64,000 bases of DNA from Pseudomonas serboccidentalis (GCF_028830055.1 NZ_CP101655.1:248001-312000); one strand, 5' to 3'; numbered from the stretch's first letter, positions 10,052 through 18,100 are shown. The notes: a model not told the origin generated them from the sequence alone. Program-made: numbers and translations.

Positions 10052-10390
10052 TCAGCGGCGGGTCAGCGGCTGGGCGGTGAACTTCACACCGGCCAGACCG
10101 TGCTTGATCAGCGCCCGGATATTGCCGTGATCGCTGCCCTCAGGCGTCGCCACCACCGAACGGTAATGTTCGCCGAACGCCAGCAGCGCTTCTTCATCGC
10201 TCAAGCCTTCCAGCAGCGCCAGCCCCAGGGTCTTGCACGAACCTTCGTTCTGCCCGGCCGCGTTTTCCACGCCGCCGTTGTTGAACGCTTGCGGCTGATA
10301 GTCGTAACCAGCGGCGATGAACGCCAGGGTGTCGGCGAAAAGGTGCTCGCCGCTCTTGAGGCTGGCGCGCAGGGTGTTCAGATCACTCAT
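10052..10390 (-). CDS. HopJ-family protein (PF08888-like)
   Basis: A 112-residue protein of the HopJ family. The start ATG at 10390 gives MSDLNTLRASLKSGEHLFADTL; conserved blocks are IAAGYDYQPQAFNNGGVENA, GQNEGSCKTL and EEALLAFGEHYRSV. The family name comes from a P. syringae candidate effector, but it is widespread in bacteria without a host. It overlaps DUF1244 by 8 nt and closes the fol operon, so a cytoplasmic, perhaps pterin-related housekeeping role is more likely than secretion (inference). Confidence 0.85.
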   Translation of the reverse strand: MSDLNTLRASLKSGEHLFADTLAFIAAGYDYQPQAFNNGGVENAAGQNEGSCKTLGLALLEGLSDEEALLAFGEHYRSVVATPEGSDHGNIRALIKHGLAGVKFTAQPLTRR

Positions 10391-10679
10391 TGGGTTTTCC
10401 TTTGGCGAACGCCGTCTGTTGTTCGGCGCTGGCTTCTTGCTGGTATTGGGCTTTCCACTCGGCGTAAGGCATGCCGTAAACCACTTCACGGGCGTCGTCG
10501 AGGCTGACCTCGATCTGACGGTCATCGGCGGCGGCCTTGTACCACTTGGACAGGCAGTTGCGGCAGAACCCGGCAAGGTTCATCAGGTCGATGTTCTGCA
10601 CGTCCTTGCGGCTGTCCAGATGGGCGACCAGCCGGCGGAAGGCGGCGGCTTCGAGTTCGAGGCGTTGTTGCTCGGTCAT
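10383..10679 (-). CDS. DUF1244 domain protein
   Basis: A 98-residue conserved protein. It contains the family's FCRNCLSKWY segment with a CxxC pair at about residues 39-42, and YGMPYAEWKAQYQ near the C-terminus. A structural or metal role for the cysteines is possible; function is unknown. It lies about 95 nt downstream of folX and overlaps the HopJ gene, suggesting one transcript. Confidence 0.85.
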   Translation of the reverse strand: MTEQQRLELEAAAFRRLVAHLDSRKDVQNIDLMNLAGFCRNCLSKWYKAAADDRQIEVSLDDAREVVYGMPYAEWKAQYQQEASAEQQTAFAKGKPNE

Positions 10680-10775
10680 GGGGGTCTCTGCGAGACAGCT
10701 TCGAGCGGCGAGCTGCGAGCTGCAAGATGGGTGGCGGTGATACGAAGTTTACAGCTTGCCGCTTGAAGCTTGAAG

Positions 10776-11147
10776 CTAGCGGCTCGCTGCAAGCGTTATT
10801 GACACCGACTCGGCAAAACGCAGCGCATGCGGCTTGTCGACTTCGACTTCGGCGTACAGCACGGCGGTATTGCTCATCACCAGATCCAGCAGTTCCTGGG
10901 TCAGGCGTTCGAGCAGCGCAAAACGATTGCCCTCGACGTGGGCGATGATCGCCTTGGTGATGGTGCGGTAGTTCAGTGCGTGATCAATGTCATTGTCGCG
11001 CACCGCTTCCTGCGCGGCGTAGAGGATGGTCAGGTTGATCAGTACATCCTGCTTGTTGAGGATCTCGTCCTCGTTGATTCCGATAAAGGTGCGCAAGCGC
11101 AGATCCTTGACCCGGATGCGCGCCATTCCCGGTTGAAGTTGTGACAT
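10776..11147 (-). CDS. folX: Dihydroneopterin triphosphate 2'-epimerase
   Basis: A 123-residue FolB/FolX-fold enzyme that epimerises dihydroneopterin triphosphate to the monapterin form. [19 protein letters not shown] and the catalytic-region [14 protein letters not shown] with [11 protein letters not shown] are typical. With FolE before it and FolM in the same operon, FolX rather than FolB is the better call. It starts directly at the folE stop (11147/11148). Confidence 0.9.
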   Translation of the reverse strand: MSQLQPGMARIRVKDLRLRTFIGINEDEILNKQDVLINLTILYAAQEAVRDNDIDHALNYRTITKAIIAHVEGNRFALLERLTQELLDLVMSNTAVLYAEVEVDKPHALRFAESVSITLAASR

Positions 11148-11708
11148 TTACTTGCTCCGTCCAATCAATTGCAGGAACTCCTGGCGGGTGTTGCTCGAGT
11201 CGCGAAAGGCGCCGAGCATGACCGAGGTGTTCATGGTCGAATTCTGTTTCTCGACACCGCGCATCATCATGCACATGTGCCGGGCCTCGATGACCACCGC
11301 GACGCCGGCGGCATCGGTGACTTGCTGCACCGCATCGGCAATCTGCCGGGTGAGGTTTTCCTGAATCTGCAGGCGCCGGGCGAACATGTCCACCAGCCGC
11401 GCGATCTTCGACAGCCCCAGCACCTTGCCCGTCGGAATATAAGCCACATGGGCCTTGCCGATGAAGGGCAGCAGGTGATGTTCGCACAATGAGTACAACT
11501 CGATGTCGGCGACGATGATCATTTCGTCGCTGTCGGAGGCGAACAGCGCGCCGTTGACGATCTCATCCACACTCTGTTCGTAGCCGTGACACAGGTACTG
11601 CATGGCCTTGGCCGCGCGCACCGGGGTGTCGAGCAGGCCTTCGCGGTCGGGGTTTTCACCGAGGCCGATGAGGATCTCGCGGTAATTCTCGGGCAGGGAG
11701 CGGGTCAT
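11148..11708 (-). CDS. folE: GTP cyclohydrolase I
   Basis: This enzyme converts GTP to 7,8-dihydroneopterin triphosphate, the first pterin step. The zinc and active-site motifs are visible as [23 protein letters not shown] and [17 protein letters not shown]. Two ATGs lie two codons apart, at 11714 and 11708; GAGG sits at 11715-11718, directly against the first but 6 nt before the second, so I choose 11708 (186 residues). Middle gene of the monapterin operon. Pseudomonads often carry more than one folE; this copy is dedicated by context to monapterin. Confidence 0.93.
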   Translation of the reverse strand: MTRSLPENYREILIGLGENPDREGLLDTPVRAAKAMQYLCHGYEQSVDEIVNGALFASDSDEMIIVADIELYSLCEHHLLPFIGKAHVAYIPTGKVLGLSKIARLVDMFARRLQIQENLTRQIADAVQQVTDAAGVAVVIEARHMCMMMRGVEKQNSTMNTSVMLGAFRDSSNTRQEFLQLIGRSK

Positions 11709-11729
11709 GGACATCCTCGCAGCAAGGCG

Positions 11730-12440
11730 TTATTTGATGTGCCTTCCGCCGTTGACGGTCAGGGTCGTACCGGTGACATAAGGGTTGTCGAGCAGATAGC
11801 GCAGGCTCTGATAGATCACTTCGCTGCCGGGCTCGATGCCCAGCGCGGATTTGGCCAGGGCCTTGGCACGGTACGCCGCGTCGTCGTCGGGATTGAACAA
11901 TAGCAGGGCTGGCGCGATGCCGTTGACCTTGATCGCCGGCGCATAACGCGCGGCGAACGACAGGGTCAGGTTGTCGAGCCCGGCCTTGCTGGCGCAATAA
12001 CCGATGTGCTTGCTGCTGCCCTTGCGGGTGACGTCGTCGCTGATGTGGATGATGTCCGCAGGCGTCGATCTCTGAAGCAGGTCGGCGCAGTGCAGGTTGA
12101 TCAGATACGGCGCAAGCATGTGCACGTTGACCATGCGCATAAAGGCTTCGGCTTCGTTGTTCGGTGTTTCCGCCAGCCATTCGGAGGCGTTGTGGATGAT
12201 CGCGCGCAGGCGCTCCGTGTGGGTTTTCAGTTCAGCGATAAAGGCGAGAATCCCTGCCTCGCTGGAAAAGTCCGCGAATACCCCGACAGCACCCAGATCA
12301 CGTAGTGTCTGCACGCCCGGACGTTCAGTACGGTAGGTGAAGATGACGCTGTGGCCGTCTTCGAGCAAACGCCGCGCGCAGTGCAGACCGACACGCTGGC
12401 CGGCACCGGTGATGAGGATCGGGGCGGAGGAAGTGGTCAT
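11730..12440 (-). CDS. folM: Dihydromonapterin reductase
   Basis: A 236-residue short-chain dehydrogenase that reduces dihydromonapterin to tetrahydromonapterin, the cofactor of phenylalanine hydroxylase in Pseudomonas. The nucleotide motif is TGAGQRVG, the active site shows IIHISDD and the YCASK (YxxxK) pair, and the C-terminus has VTGTTLTVNGGRHIK. The preferred ATG at 12440 starts MTTSSAPILITGAG; the frame continues upstream nine codons. First gene of folM-folE-folX-DUF1244-hopJ. A TATAGT hexamer lies 30 nt upstream as a possible -10. Confidence 0.9.
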   Translation of the reverse strand: MTTSSAPILITGAGQRVGLHCARRLLEDGHSVIFTYRTERPGVQTLRDLGAVGVFADFSSEAGILAFIAELKTHTERLRAIIHNASEWLAETPNNEAEAFMRMVNVHMLAPYLINLHCADLLQRSTPADIIHISDDVTRKGSSKHIGYCASKAGLDNLTLSFAARYAPAIKVNGIAPALLLFNPDDDAAYRAKALAKSALGIEPGSEVIYQSLRYLLDNPYVTGTTLTVNGGRHIK

Positions 12441-12490
12441 GAATGGCTCGCGTCGCGGTTGGAGCAAAAACTATAACAGCGACGCTGCCG

Positions 12491-12573
12491 AAAAGATCGC
12501 AGCCTTCGGCAGCTCCTACAGAGGCGCATTCACCCTATAGAAGCTGTCGAGTGCGACGAGGCTGCGATCTTTT
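12491..12573. repeat. Degenerate REP family B pair
   Basis: AAAAGATCGCAGCC and GGCTGCGATCTTTT are intact at the outside, but the inner right arm (AAGCTGTCGAGTGCGACGA) has drifted. The right end overlaps the stop of the next minus-strand gene by 2 nt. Confidence 0.75.
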
Positions 12574-13141
12574 AGCGATTTTGTGCAGAAGGTGTCACCG
12601 GTAAAGGACGCGTCGGCGTGCTGTTCAACCAACCCGCCAGCAACCGCGTCGACAACGGAATGAAGAAGTACACCATCAACGGTGTCAGGCACGCCGTGCT
12701 GATCAATACCCGCGGCAACAGGCTCATCTCGGCGAGCAACGGCCCGAGGACAAAGTTGAACAGCAGCGACACCGGGAAGAACGCCAGCCAGATCGCCACG
12801 GCCTGTTTCCAGCGTGGGGGGCGCTGGCCTGCCGCGCCGAACCAGCCTTCGATGCCACTGACCCGATGTTCTTTGGGATGCGCGAACAGATCGCTGCCCC
12901 GCGACAGCCATGCGGTGCGTGAGGCCGAGTGCTCCCAGGCGTGCAGGGTCTGCTCGTCGACGAAGCGGAAAATGATCTGGAATTCGTTGTCACCGGGCGG
13001 CGGTGCGAGTACGCCGGAACCCAGGTAACCGGGGAAGTCAGTGGCCAGTTGTTCGCCTTCGCGCAGCCAGGCAATCAGCTCCTGATAGCGGCCATCGGCG
13101 ACACGACGTGCCACCATCAGCGTGACGGGGGAAGTAGACAT
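12572..13141 (-). CDS. Antibiotic biosynthesis monooxygenase-domain protein with two TM segments
   Basis: A 189-residue protein with an N-terminal ABM ferredoxin-like domain (MSTSPVTLMVARRVADGRY ... FRFVDEQTLHAWEHS, about residues 1-100) and two C-terminal hydrophobic segments (about 110-135 and 145-170). Proteins of this layout are common in Pseudomonas; function is unknown. The ATG at 13141 has an SD GGAG 7 nt upstream, so I prefer it to an ATG 17 codons earlier at 13192. It is divergent from the LitR-like regulator, so it may be one of its targets (inference). Confidence 0.78.
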   Translation of the reverse strand: MSTSPVTLMVARRVADGRYQELIAWLREGEQLATDFPGYLGSGVLAPPPGDNEFQIIFRFVDEQTLHAWEHSASRTAWLSRGSDLFAHPKEHRVSGIEGWFGAAGQRPPRWKQAVAIWLAFFPVSLLFNFVLGPLLAEMSLLPRVLISTACLTPLMVYFFIPLSTRLLAGWLNSTPTRPLPVTPSAQNR

Positions 13142-13332
13142 TTTGTATCTCCGTATTTCCAAGTGCGTCGCTCCGGGTAGGAGTTTCGCCATACGCAGGC
13201 TGGGGGTAGGGGCCTGCGCTTTTCAACAAGCAAGGATTATTCCTGATTTTGATGACAGTTTCAGAGACTTTCGTTCCTGTTCATGGGTTGAACCGATAGA
13301 GGACATCGGATGTAGAATGGGATCCAAATCTG

Positions 13333-14313
13333 ATGAGCGGACACACCTGCATAATGGTTGTTATCACGGACGTTAGCCCTGCTTCGCAGGCATCTGCCGC
13401 GCTCGAACGCGAAGAGCTGTTCCCCATTCGTGAAGTGTCACGGCTGACCGGGGTGAACCCGGTCACGCTGCGAGCATGGGAGCGCCGCTACGGTTTGATT
13501 GAGCCGGTACGCACCGAAAGTGGGCATCGACTGTACTCGATGACCGATATTGAGCGTGTGCGCAGCATTGTCGAGTGGATCGACCGTGGGGTAGCGGTCA
13601 GCAAGGTTGGCAAGATTCTCGCCAAGACCGAACCGCTGAAGGCGCTGTCGCAGATCATTTCCGATGACCAGGTGAAGGCGGACTATCAACAGTGGCAGGA
13701 CCAGGTGCAGCGTGCGGTCAGCGCTTTCGACGATCTGGAACTGGATCGGGTCTACTCGCAGATCTTTGCATCCTACCCATTGCCGGTGGTGTTCCAGGAC
13801 ATTCTGTTGCCGCTGTGGCGACGCCTGCTTCAGCATCGCGAAGCGTTCGGGCAAACCAGTGAATGGCTGTTTCTCGATGGCTTTTTGCGCACCCGGGTGT
13901 TGGGGCGGATCCTCGTGTTACGCAAGCCGCAGCCGCGCAAAATCATCGTCAGCGCCCTGGCAGGGCATTGCCGTGAACTGGAATTGCTGGTGGCGGCGCT
14001 GTTTCTCAGCGGTGGAGAAACCGGGGTGCGGGTGTTGACGACGGAGCAGCCGTTCGACGAGTTGACCCTGGTCTGCGAAAAGATCAAACCTCAGGCATTG
14101 GTGCTGTTTTCCAATCATGCGCCGACAGCGGAGTTGCCGCGACGCCTGAATCGGCTGGCGCTGAGTCTCGATTGTCCGTTGTTGTTGGCCGGGGATGCGG
14201 CGGATCTGGCGCAAGACGCCCTGGCCGGTTCGCCGATCGGCTGCCTGGGCAACGAAGGCGCCACGATGCTGCAGCGCCTGACGCAATTTCTCGCGGGTAA
14301 ACTCGATACCTGA
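13333..14313 (+). CDS. MerR-family regulator, class II LitR/PplR-like
   Basis: A 326-residue regulator. A MerR winged helix spans about residues 28-97 (FPIREVSRLTGVNPVTLRAW), then a helical bundle, then a Rossmann-like B12-binding-type domain (IIVSALAGHCRELELLVAAL). Aligned by eye to CarH, the lower-ligand His of ExHxxG is not at the right place and the Gly is Glu, so cobalamin is probably not bound, as in the class II LitR (PplR) proteins of P. putida. The LOV photoreceptor at 14978 fits their known partnership. The ATG at 13333 is uncertain; an ATG at 13354 or the GTG next to it is also possible. Convergent with the PilZ-like gene, 3 nt apart. Confidence 0.82.
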   Translation: MSGHTCIMVVITDVSPASQASAALEREELFPIREVSRLTGVNPVTLRAWERRYGLIEPVRTESGHRLYSMTDIERVRSIVEWIDRGVAVSKVGKILAKTEPLKALSQIISDDQVKADYQQWQDQVQRAVSAFDDLELDRVYSQIFASYPLPVVFQDILLPLWRRLLQHREAFGQTSEWLFLDGFLRTRVLGRILVLRKPQPRKIIVSALAGHCRELELLVAALFLSGGETGVRVLTTEQPFDELTLVCEKIKPQALVLFSNHAPTAELPRRLNRLALSLDCPLLLAGDAADLAQDALAGSPIGCLGNEGATMLQRLTQFLAGKLDT

Positions 14314-14316
14314 AAC

Positions 14317-14922
14317 TCAGGTGTGCAGGGCGGGGTGAGTCAGGCGATGTTGTTGCAGGATGAACTGGCGCAGACGCTCGGTTTCATCGGCATCGGTCTG
14401 GCTCAGCGCGTAGGCGAAGAAACCGTGCTCGGTTTCCCGCTCGAAATTGCCACGCAGGGAAATCCGCTCATAACCTGAAGGGCTGAACCACAGGGCGAAA
14501 TGCTTGGGTGGCTTGGTCTTGTTGCGCATTTCCAGCAGCACGCCTTTGTGCGACACCTCGTGCACCCACATCATGCCCGGTTGGCCCTTGGCATTTTCCA
14601 GCGCCACTGGCTCTTCGAGGGTCAGTCGCCAAGGGCGAACCATCGGCCCGTCTTCGTAAATGCTCGGCACGCCCAGACGCAGGTGCAAGGCGTGGAATTC
14701 GTCTTCCACCAGATGCAGCGGGAAGGTCATTTGCTGATTTTCGAAGTTGGCCTGAATGGTCACTTGTTCATGAGCGGCCAGGCGCGTGAGCAGGTCACGG
14801 ATCTGCGAACCGCCATTGACCAGCAGGCTCGACGTTGCATCCCGCACATTGAGCTGCGGGTTGTGCTGCATGGTCTGGATGAAATCCAGCTCATCCTGGG
14901 TCAAGAGGGCGTCGCGTTGCAT
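14317..14922 (-). CDS. PilZ-like protein (degenerate), unknown function
   Basis: A 201-residue cytoplasmic protein. The N-terminal half (about 1-95) is rich in Leu/Gln helices; the C-terminal half reads like a YcgR/PilZ barrel, with MVRPWRLTLEEPV in place of the Arg box and HEVSHKGVLLEM in place of (D/N)xSxxG. Both c-di-GMP motifs are imperfect, so binding is doubtful. I am not certain of the family. It sits between the LitR-like and LOV genes, with a direct repeat just upstream of its start. A link between light and c-di-GMP would be attractive but is inference. Confidence 0.6.
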   Translation of the reverse strand: MQRDALLTQDELDFIQTMQHNPQLNVRDATSSLLVNGGSQIRDLLTRLAAHEQVTIQANFENQQMTFPLHLVEDEFHALHLRLGVPSIYEDGPMVRPWRLTLEEPVALENAKGQPGMMWVHEVSHKGVLLEMRNKTKPPKHFALWFSPSGYERISLRGNFERETEHGFFAYALSQTDADETERLRQFILQQHRLTHPALHT

Positions 14923-14940
14923 GGCCTGGCTCGAAAGTAA

Positions 14941-14971
14941 TAGTTACAAAGTCATTGGTGATTGTAGTTAC
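14941..14971. promoter_or_regulatory. TAGTTAC direct repeat upstream of the PilZ-like gene
   Basis: TAGTTAC occurs at 14941-14947 and 14965-14971, 24 bp apart (two helical turns and a bit), between the LOV stop and the PilZ-like start. The same segment contains TTACA-N14-TGTA, close to but not the spacing of the PplR1 direct repeat TRTACA-N12-TGTAYA reported in P. putida. Confidence 0.35.
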
Positions 14972-14977
14972 TGACAG

Positions 14978-15457
14978 TTAGTTCGCAGTTTTGTTTTCGC
15001 CGTTCGTCGCTTTCAAGGCGGAGAGTTCGGCTTGCAGCGCAGCCACCTGCGCTTCCAGTTGCGCGACGCGTTGTTGCGCCTTGACCTGAACCGTGACGTC
15101 TTTCTGCACACCGACGAAATAGGTCTGGCCGTCGTCGGCATTTTTCACCGTCGACAGCGACAGTTCGTTCCAGAACGGCGTGCCGTCCTTGCGGTAGTTG
15201 CGCAGGATTTCCCGGCACGAGCCGCCATCGCGCAAGGTGTCGCGGATCAGCGTCAGGCTGGCCTGATCACGGTCTCCGGACTGCAGAAAGCGGCAGTCCT
15301 GATAAAGAATCTCTTCGCTGGTGTAACCGGTCAGGCGCTCGAAGGCCGGGTTTACGTAAATCAGGATGTTGTCCTGTTCACCTTCCTTCTCGGCTACCAC
15401 GATTCCGTCATTCGACGCGTTGATCACCATTTGCAGCAGGCTGGCATTGATCATCAA
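14978..15457 (-). CDS. Short LOV blue-light photoreceptor
   Basis: A 159-residue LOV-only protein. Residues about 12-128 form the PAS/LOV core; the photoactive cysteine is Cys55 in YQDCRFLQ (GXNCRFLQ class), followed by ILRNYRKDGTPFWNELSLS and the YFVGVQKDVT strand. The last 30 residues (VAQLEAQVAALQAELSAL) form a coiled coil for dimerisation. It strongly resembles the PpSB1/PpSB2-LOV proteins of P. putida, which have no output domain and act through PplR-type MerR regulators. It likely signals to the regulator at 13333. Starts with two adjacent Met codons. Confidence 0.93.
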   Translation of the reverse strand: MMINASLLQMVINASNDGIVVAEKEGEQDNILIYVNPAFERLTGYTSEEILYQDCRFLQSGDRDQASLTLIRDTLRDGGSCREILRNYRKDGTPFWNELSLSTVKNADDGQTYFVGVQKDVTVQVKAQQRVAQLEAQVAALQAELSALKATNGENKTAN

Positions 15458-15607
15458 TGAATCCGTTCAGTGTTGATGTTGGCTGGCATTCTAGAAGTTC
15501 CAACGCCGCTGTCTACCGGCCACCACCGCTAATTGAGCGCGGATCGCGGCTTTTGTGTCGGGCTGCTACTATCCCGGCTCATTTTTTTCAGCTTCAGGAT
15601 CAGATTG

Positions 15608-16063
15608 ATGAAAGTCGCCATCCTCTCCGGCTCGGTTTATGGCACGGCCGAAGAAGTCGCCCGTCATGCGCAAGACCTGCTGAAAGACGCCGGTTTTGAA
15701 ACCTTCTACAACCCACGCGCCAGCCTGGCGGACATCCAGGCGTTCGGCCCTGAAGCGTTGCTCGCCGTGACTTCGACCACCGGCATGGGCGAGCTGCCGG
15801 ACAACTTGCAGCCGTTGTACTCAAGCATTCGCGATCAACTGCCCATGGCCTGGCGTGGCCTGCCGGGTGCGGTGATCGGTCTGGGCGATGCCAGTTATGG
15901 CGATACGTTCTGCGGTGGCGGCGAGCTGATGCGTGAGTTGTTCGCCGAGCTCGGCGTGCGTGAGGTGCAGGAGATGCTGCGTCTGGACGCCAGCGAAAGC
16001 GTGACGCCGGAAACCGACGCCGAGCCTTGGCTGGCGCAATTGATCAGCGACCTCAAGGGCTGA
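15608..16063 (+). CDS. Flavodoxin (MioC-like)
   Basis: A 151-residue FMN-binding electron carrier. The phosphate loop SGSVYGTAEEVA is at residues 7-18, the FMN loops TSTTGMGELPDN and GLGDASYGDTFCGGG follow. The ATG at 15608 gives MKVAILSGS; the frame is open 25 codons upstream but without similarity. It ends inside the last codons of the convergent LysR gene (11-nt overlap). Possible flavin/redox partner of pterin or light-related enzymes nearby, but that is only proximity. Confidence 0.88.
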   Translation: MKVAILSGSVYGTAEEVARHAQDLLKDAGFETFYNPRASLADIQAFGPEALLAVTSTTGMGELPDNLQPLYSSIRDQLPMAWRGLPGAVIGLGDASYGDTFCGGGELMRELFAELGVREVQEMLRLDASESVTPETDAEPWLAQLISDLKG

Positions 16064-16940
16064 TCGCGCGCTCGCGCAGCAATGCCAGCCAGGCCTGGGC
16101 GGCTTTCGACAGATAGGCGCCCTGACGCCAGATGAAGGCGATGTCCCAGCGCAAGTAGTCTGGCGCGCGCAAGGTCAGGCGCACCACGCCCGGGCGCTCC
16201 AGTGCCCGGGCGACCACGCTGGGCAGCAACACCACGCCTTGCCCGGCGGCCACCAGGGCGACGAGAAAATCCGCCTGCCCGCTGCGCCCGCCTTCCTTGG
16301 GGGTGAAACCCATCTGCTGGCAGGCCTGCAGCAGGCGATCATTGAGCACGAAGCTGCGCTGATACAGCAGGAATGGCGTCTCGGCCAATTCCTCCAGGCC
16401 AATCTCGCCGCGTGCCGCCAGCGGATGATCCACCGGCAGCAGCACATCGAGTTTCTCATCGCAGAACGGCTGAAAGTCGAACTGCGGGTCTTTCGGCAGC
16501 AAGCTGCCGCCCAACTCCAGTTCGCCACTCAGCACCGCTTGCTCGACGTTGCGACTGCCGCCTTCAAGCAGTTGAATGCTGATGTTCGGATAGCGCCGCC
16601 GGTACTCGGCAAACAGCCCGGCGAACAGCGCGTCGCTGCCCAGCAACGGCAAGCCGAGGCGCAACTCCCCGCGCGCCAGATGACTCAGATCGTCCAGCTC
16701 CCTGAGCAGCTCATTGCGCAGGCGCAACATGCCTTCGGCCCGTTGCAGCACCACGCTGCCGGCAGCGGTCAGGCGCAGTTGTGAACCCAGCCGTTCAAGC
16801 AGCGGCGTGCCCAGGCTCTGTTCGAGTTGCGCGACTTGTTTGCTCACCGCCGACTGGCTGATGTGCAGGGTTTTCGCCGCTTGGGTAAAGCCGCCCTGAT
16901 GCATGACTTCGACAAAACTGCGCAGCTGTTTGAATTCCAT
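16053..16940 (-). CDS. LysR-family regulator next to lrgAB
   Basis: A 295-residue LysR regulator with an N-terminal winged helix (FKQLRSFVEVMHQGGFTQAA ... ISQSAVSKQV, residues 3-60) and a periplasmic-binding-like effector domain. It is divergent from the LrgA/LrgB pair across a 97-nt gap with a perfect palindrome, an arrangement like CidR and cidAB, which respond to acetate/overflow metabolism. I infer that it controls lrgAB. Confidence 0.85.
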   Translation of the reverse strand: MEFKQLRSFVEVMHQGGFTQAAKTLHISQSAVSKQVAQLEQSLGTPLLERLGSQLRLTAAGSVVLQRAEGMLRLRNELLRELDDLSHLARGELRLGLPLLGSDALFAGLFAEYRRRYPNISIQLLEGGSRNVEQAVLSGELELGGSLLPKDPQFDFQPFCDEKLDVLLPVDHPLAARGEIGLEELAETPFLLYQRSFVLNDRLLQACQQMGFTPKEGGRSGQADFLVALVAAGQGVVLLPSVVARALERPGVVRLTLRAPDYLRWDIAFIWRQGAYLSKAAQAWLALLRERAISP

Positions 16941-16947
16941 CTACCTG

Positions 16948-16962
16948 ATTCCATTTTGGAAT
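16948..16962. promoter_or_regulatory. Palindromic LysR operator candidate
   Basis: ATTCCATTTTGGAAT is a perfect 6-3-6 inverted repeat 7 nt before the LysR start and about 75 nt before the LrgA start, where an autoregulatory site is expected. Confidence 0.5.
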
Positions 16963-17037
16963 GGCTTCGAGTCTAACAATTCGCTTCGGGGATGACAGTC
17001 GGCTTCGTAAAATAAGCCCCTGTCAGGAGCAAAAATC

Positions 17038-17424
17038 ATGAAACCCGCCCCACTCAAGCATCTTTCCCGTCTGTTGGCCGAACTGGCCGTGTTACTCGGC
17101 CTCTACCTGCTCGGCTGCCGGATCGCCGCATGGCTGGCCTGGCCGATTCCCGGTGGCGTAATCGGCATGGCCCTGTTGCTGCTGGCGTTCGCCTTCGGCT
17201 GGGTCAAACCGGCCGCGCTGCAGTTGGGCGCTGGGCTGTTGATGGCCGAGATGCTGCTGTTCTTTATTCCGGCGTTGATGAGCCTGCTCGATTACGGCGC
17301 GCTGCTGCGCAATGACGGCTGGCGGATCCTGCTGGTGATCGGCGTCAGCACCCTGATGGTGATGCTGGTGACCGCGTTCACCGTGGAGTTGGCTGTGCGA
17401 ATGAGGCGTTCCCATGAAGTTTGA
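17038..17424 (+). CDS. lrgA: CidA/LrgA-family holin-like membrane protein
   Basis: A 128-residue inner-membrane protein with four hydrophobic helices (about 10-30, 33-52, 60-85, 95-118). The block WPIPGGVIGMALLLLAFAF and the FFIPALMSLLDY segment are typical of the family, which acts with LrgB in murein hydrolase control and pyruvate/overflow metabolite transport. SD CAGGAG lies 7 nt before the ATG. It overlaps lrgB by 11 nt. Confidence 0.88.
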   Translation: MKPAPLKHLSRLLAELAVLLGLYLLGCRIAAWLAWPIPGGVIGMALLLLAFAFGWVKPAALQLGAGLLMAEMLLFFIPALMSLLDYGALLRNDGWRILLVIGVSTLMVMLVTAFTVELAVRMRRSHEV

Positions 17425-18100
17425 ACTGATGCCGATGTTCTGGCTTGCCTTCACCTTGCTGGCGTACCTGTTCAGCCGCTGGATCTATCGGCGCACCGGG
17501 CGTTATTTGCTGTCGCCACTGATTCTGGTGCCGGCGCTGTTGCTGGCCCTCGCGGTGCCACTGCACACGGCGTATGCCGAATACGCCAGCAACACCCACT
17601 GGTTGATGCTGGTGCTCGGCCCGGTCACGGTCGCTTTCGCCGTGCCGATCTGGCAGCAGCGGCGTCTGTTGATGCAGCATTGGTCGGCGCTGCTGCTGGG
17701 CATGCTGGCCGGCAGCACCGCTTCCATCGCCACCTCGTTCGGATTGGCAAAGGCGTTGGCGCTGGACAGTTCGGTGACGATGTCGTTGGTGCCGCGTTCG
17801 ATCACCACGCCGTTCGCCATGCCGCTGGCGCAGGATCTTGGCGGCGTGCCGGAATTGACCGCGGTGTTCGTGATGTTTACCGGGGTCTTTGGCGCGATGC
17901 TCGGCGGGGTATTGCTCAAGTGGTTACCGCTGCGCAGTGCCTTGGCGCGCGGTGCGTTGTTCGGGGTCGGCGCGCACGGTGCCGGCGTCAGTCGGGCCCA
18001 TGAAGTGGGCGGTGAGGAAGGCTCGGTGGCGGGGCTGGTGATGGTCCTGACCGGGCTGCTCAATCTGTTCGCCGCGCCTTTGTTGGCGTCGTTGCTTTGA
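17414..18100 (+). CDS. lrgB: LrgB-family membrane protein
   Basis: A 228-residue polytopic membrane protein. The conserved SLVPRSITTPFAMPLAQDLGG and ALFGVGAHGAGVSRAHEVG blocks are the LrgB/CidB signature. About seven hydrophobic helices. It is translationally coupled to lrgA by an 11-nt overlap; the pair is thought to work as one membrane system. Confidence 0.9.
   Translation: MKFELMPMFWLAFTLLAYLFSRWIYRRTGRYLLSPLILVPALLLALAVPLHTAYAEYASNTHWLMLVLGPVTVAFAVPIWQQRRLLMQHWSALLLGMLAGSTASIATSFGLAKALALDSSVTMSLVPRSITTPFAMPLAQDLGGVPELTAVFVMFTGVFGAMLGGVLLKWLPLRSALARGALFGVGAHGAGVSRAHEVGGEEGSVAGLVMVLTGLLNLFAAPLLASLL

Noticed and set aside
10052-10390. HopJ protein as evidence of a type III secretion effector
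   Set aside because: No secretion or chaperone genes are near; the family is widespread and here belongs to a metabolic operon.
10680-10775. AGCT/GCAAGC-rich stretch (also at 591-624) as a repeat array
   Set aside because: It is a loose run of AGCTGC/AAGCTT words without a clear unit or period; noted as Pseudomonas-type intergenic sequence only.
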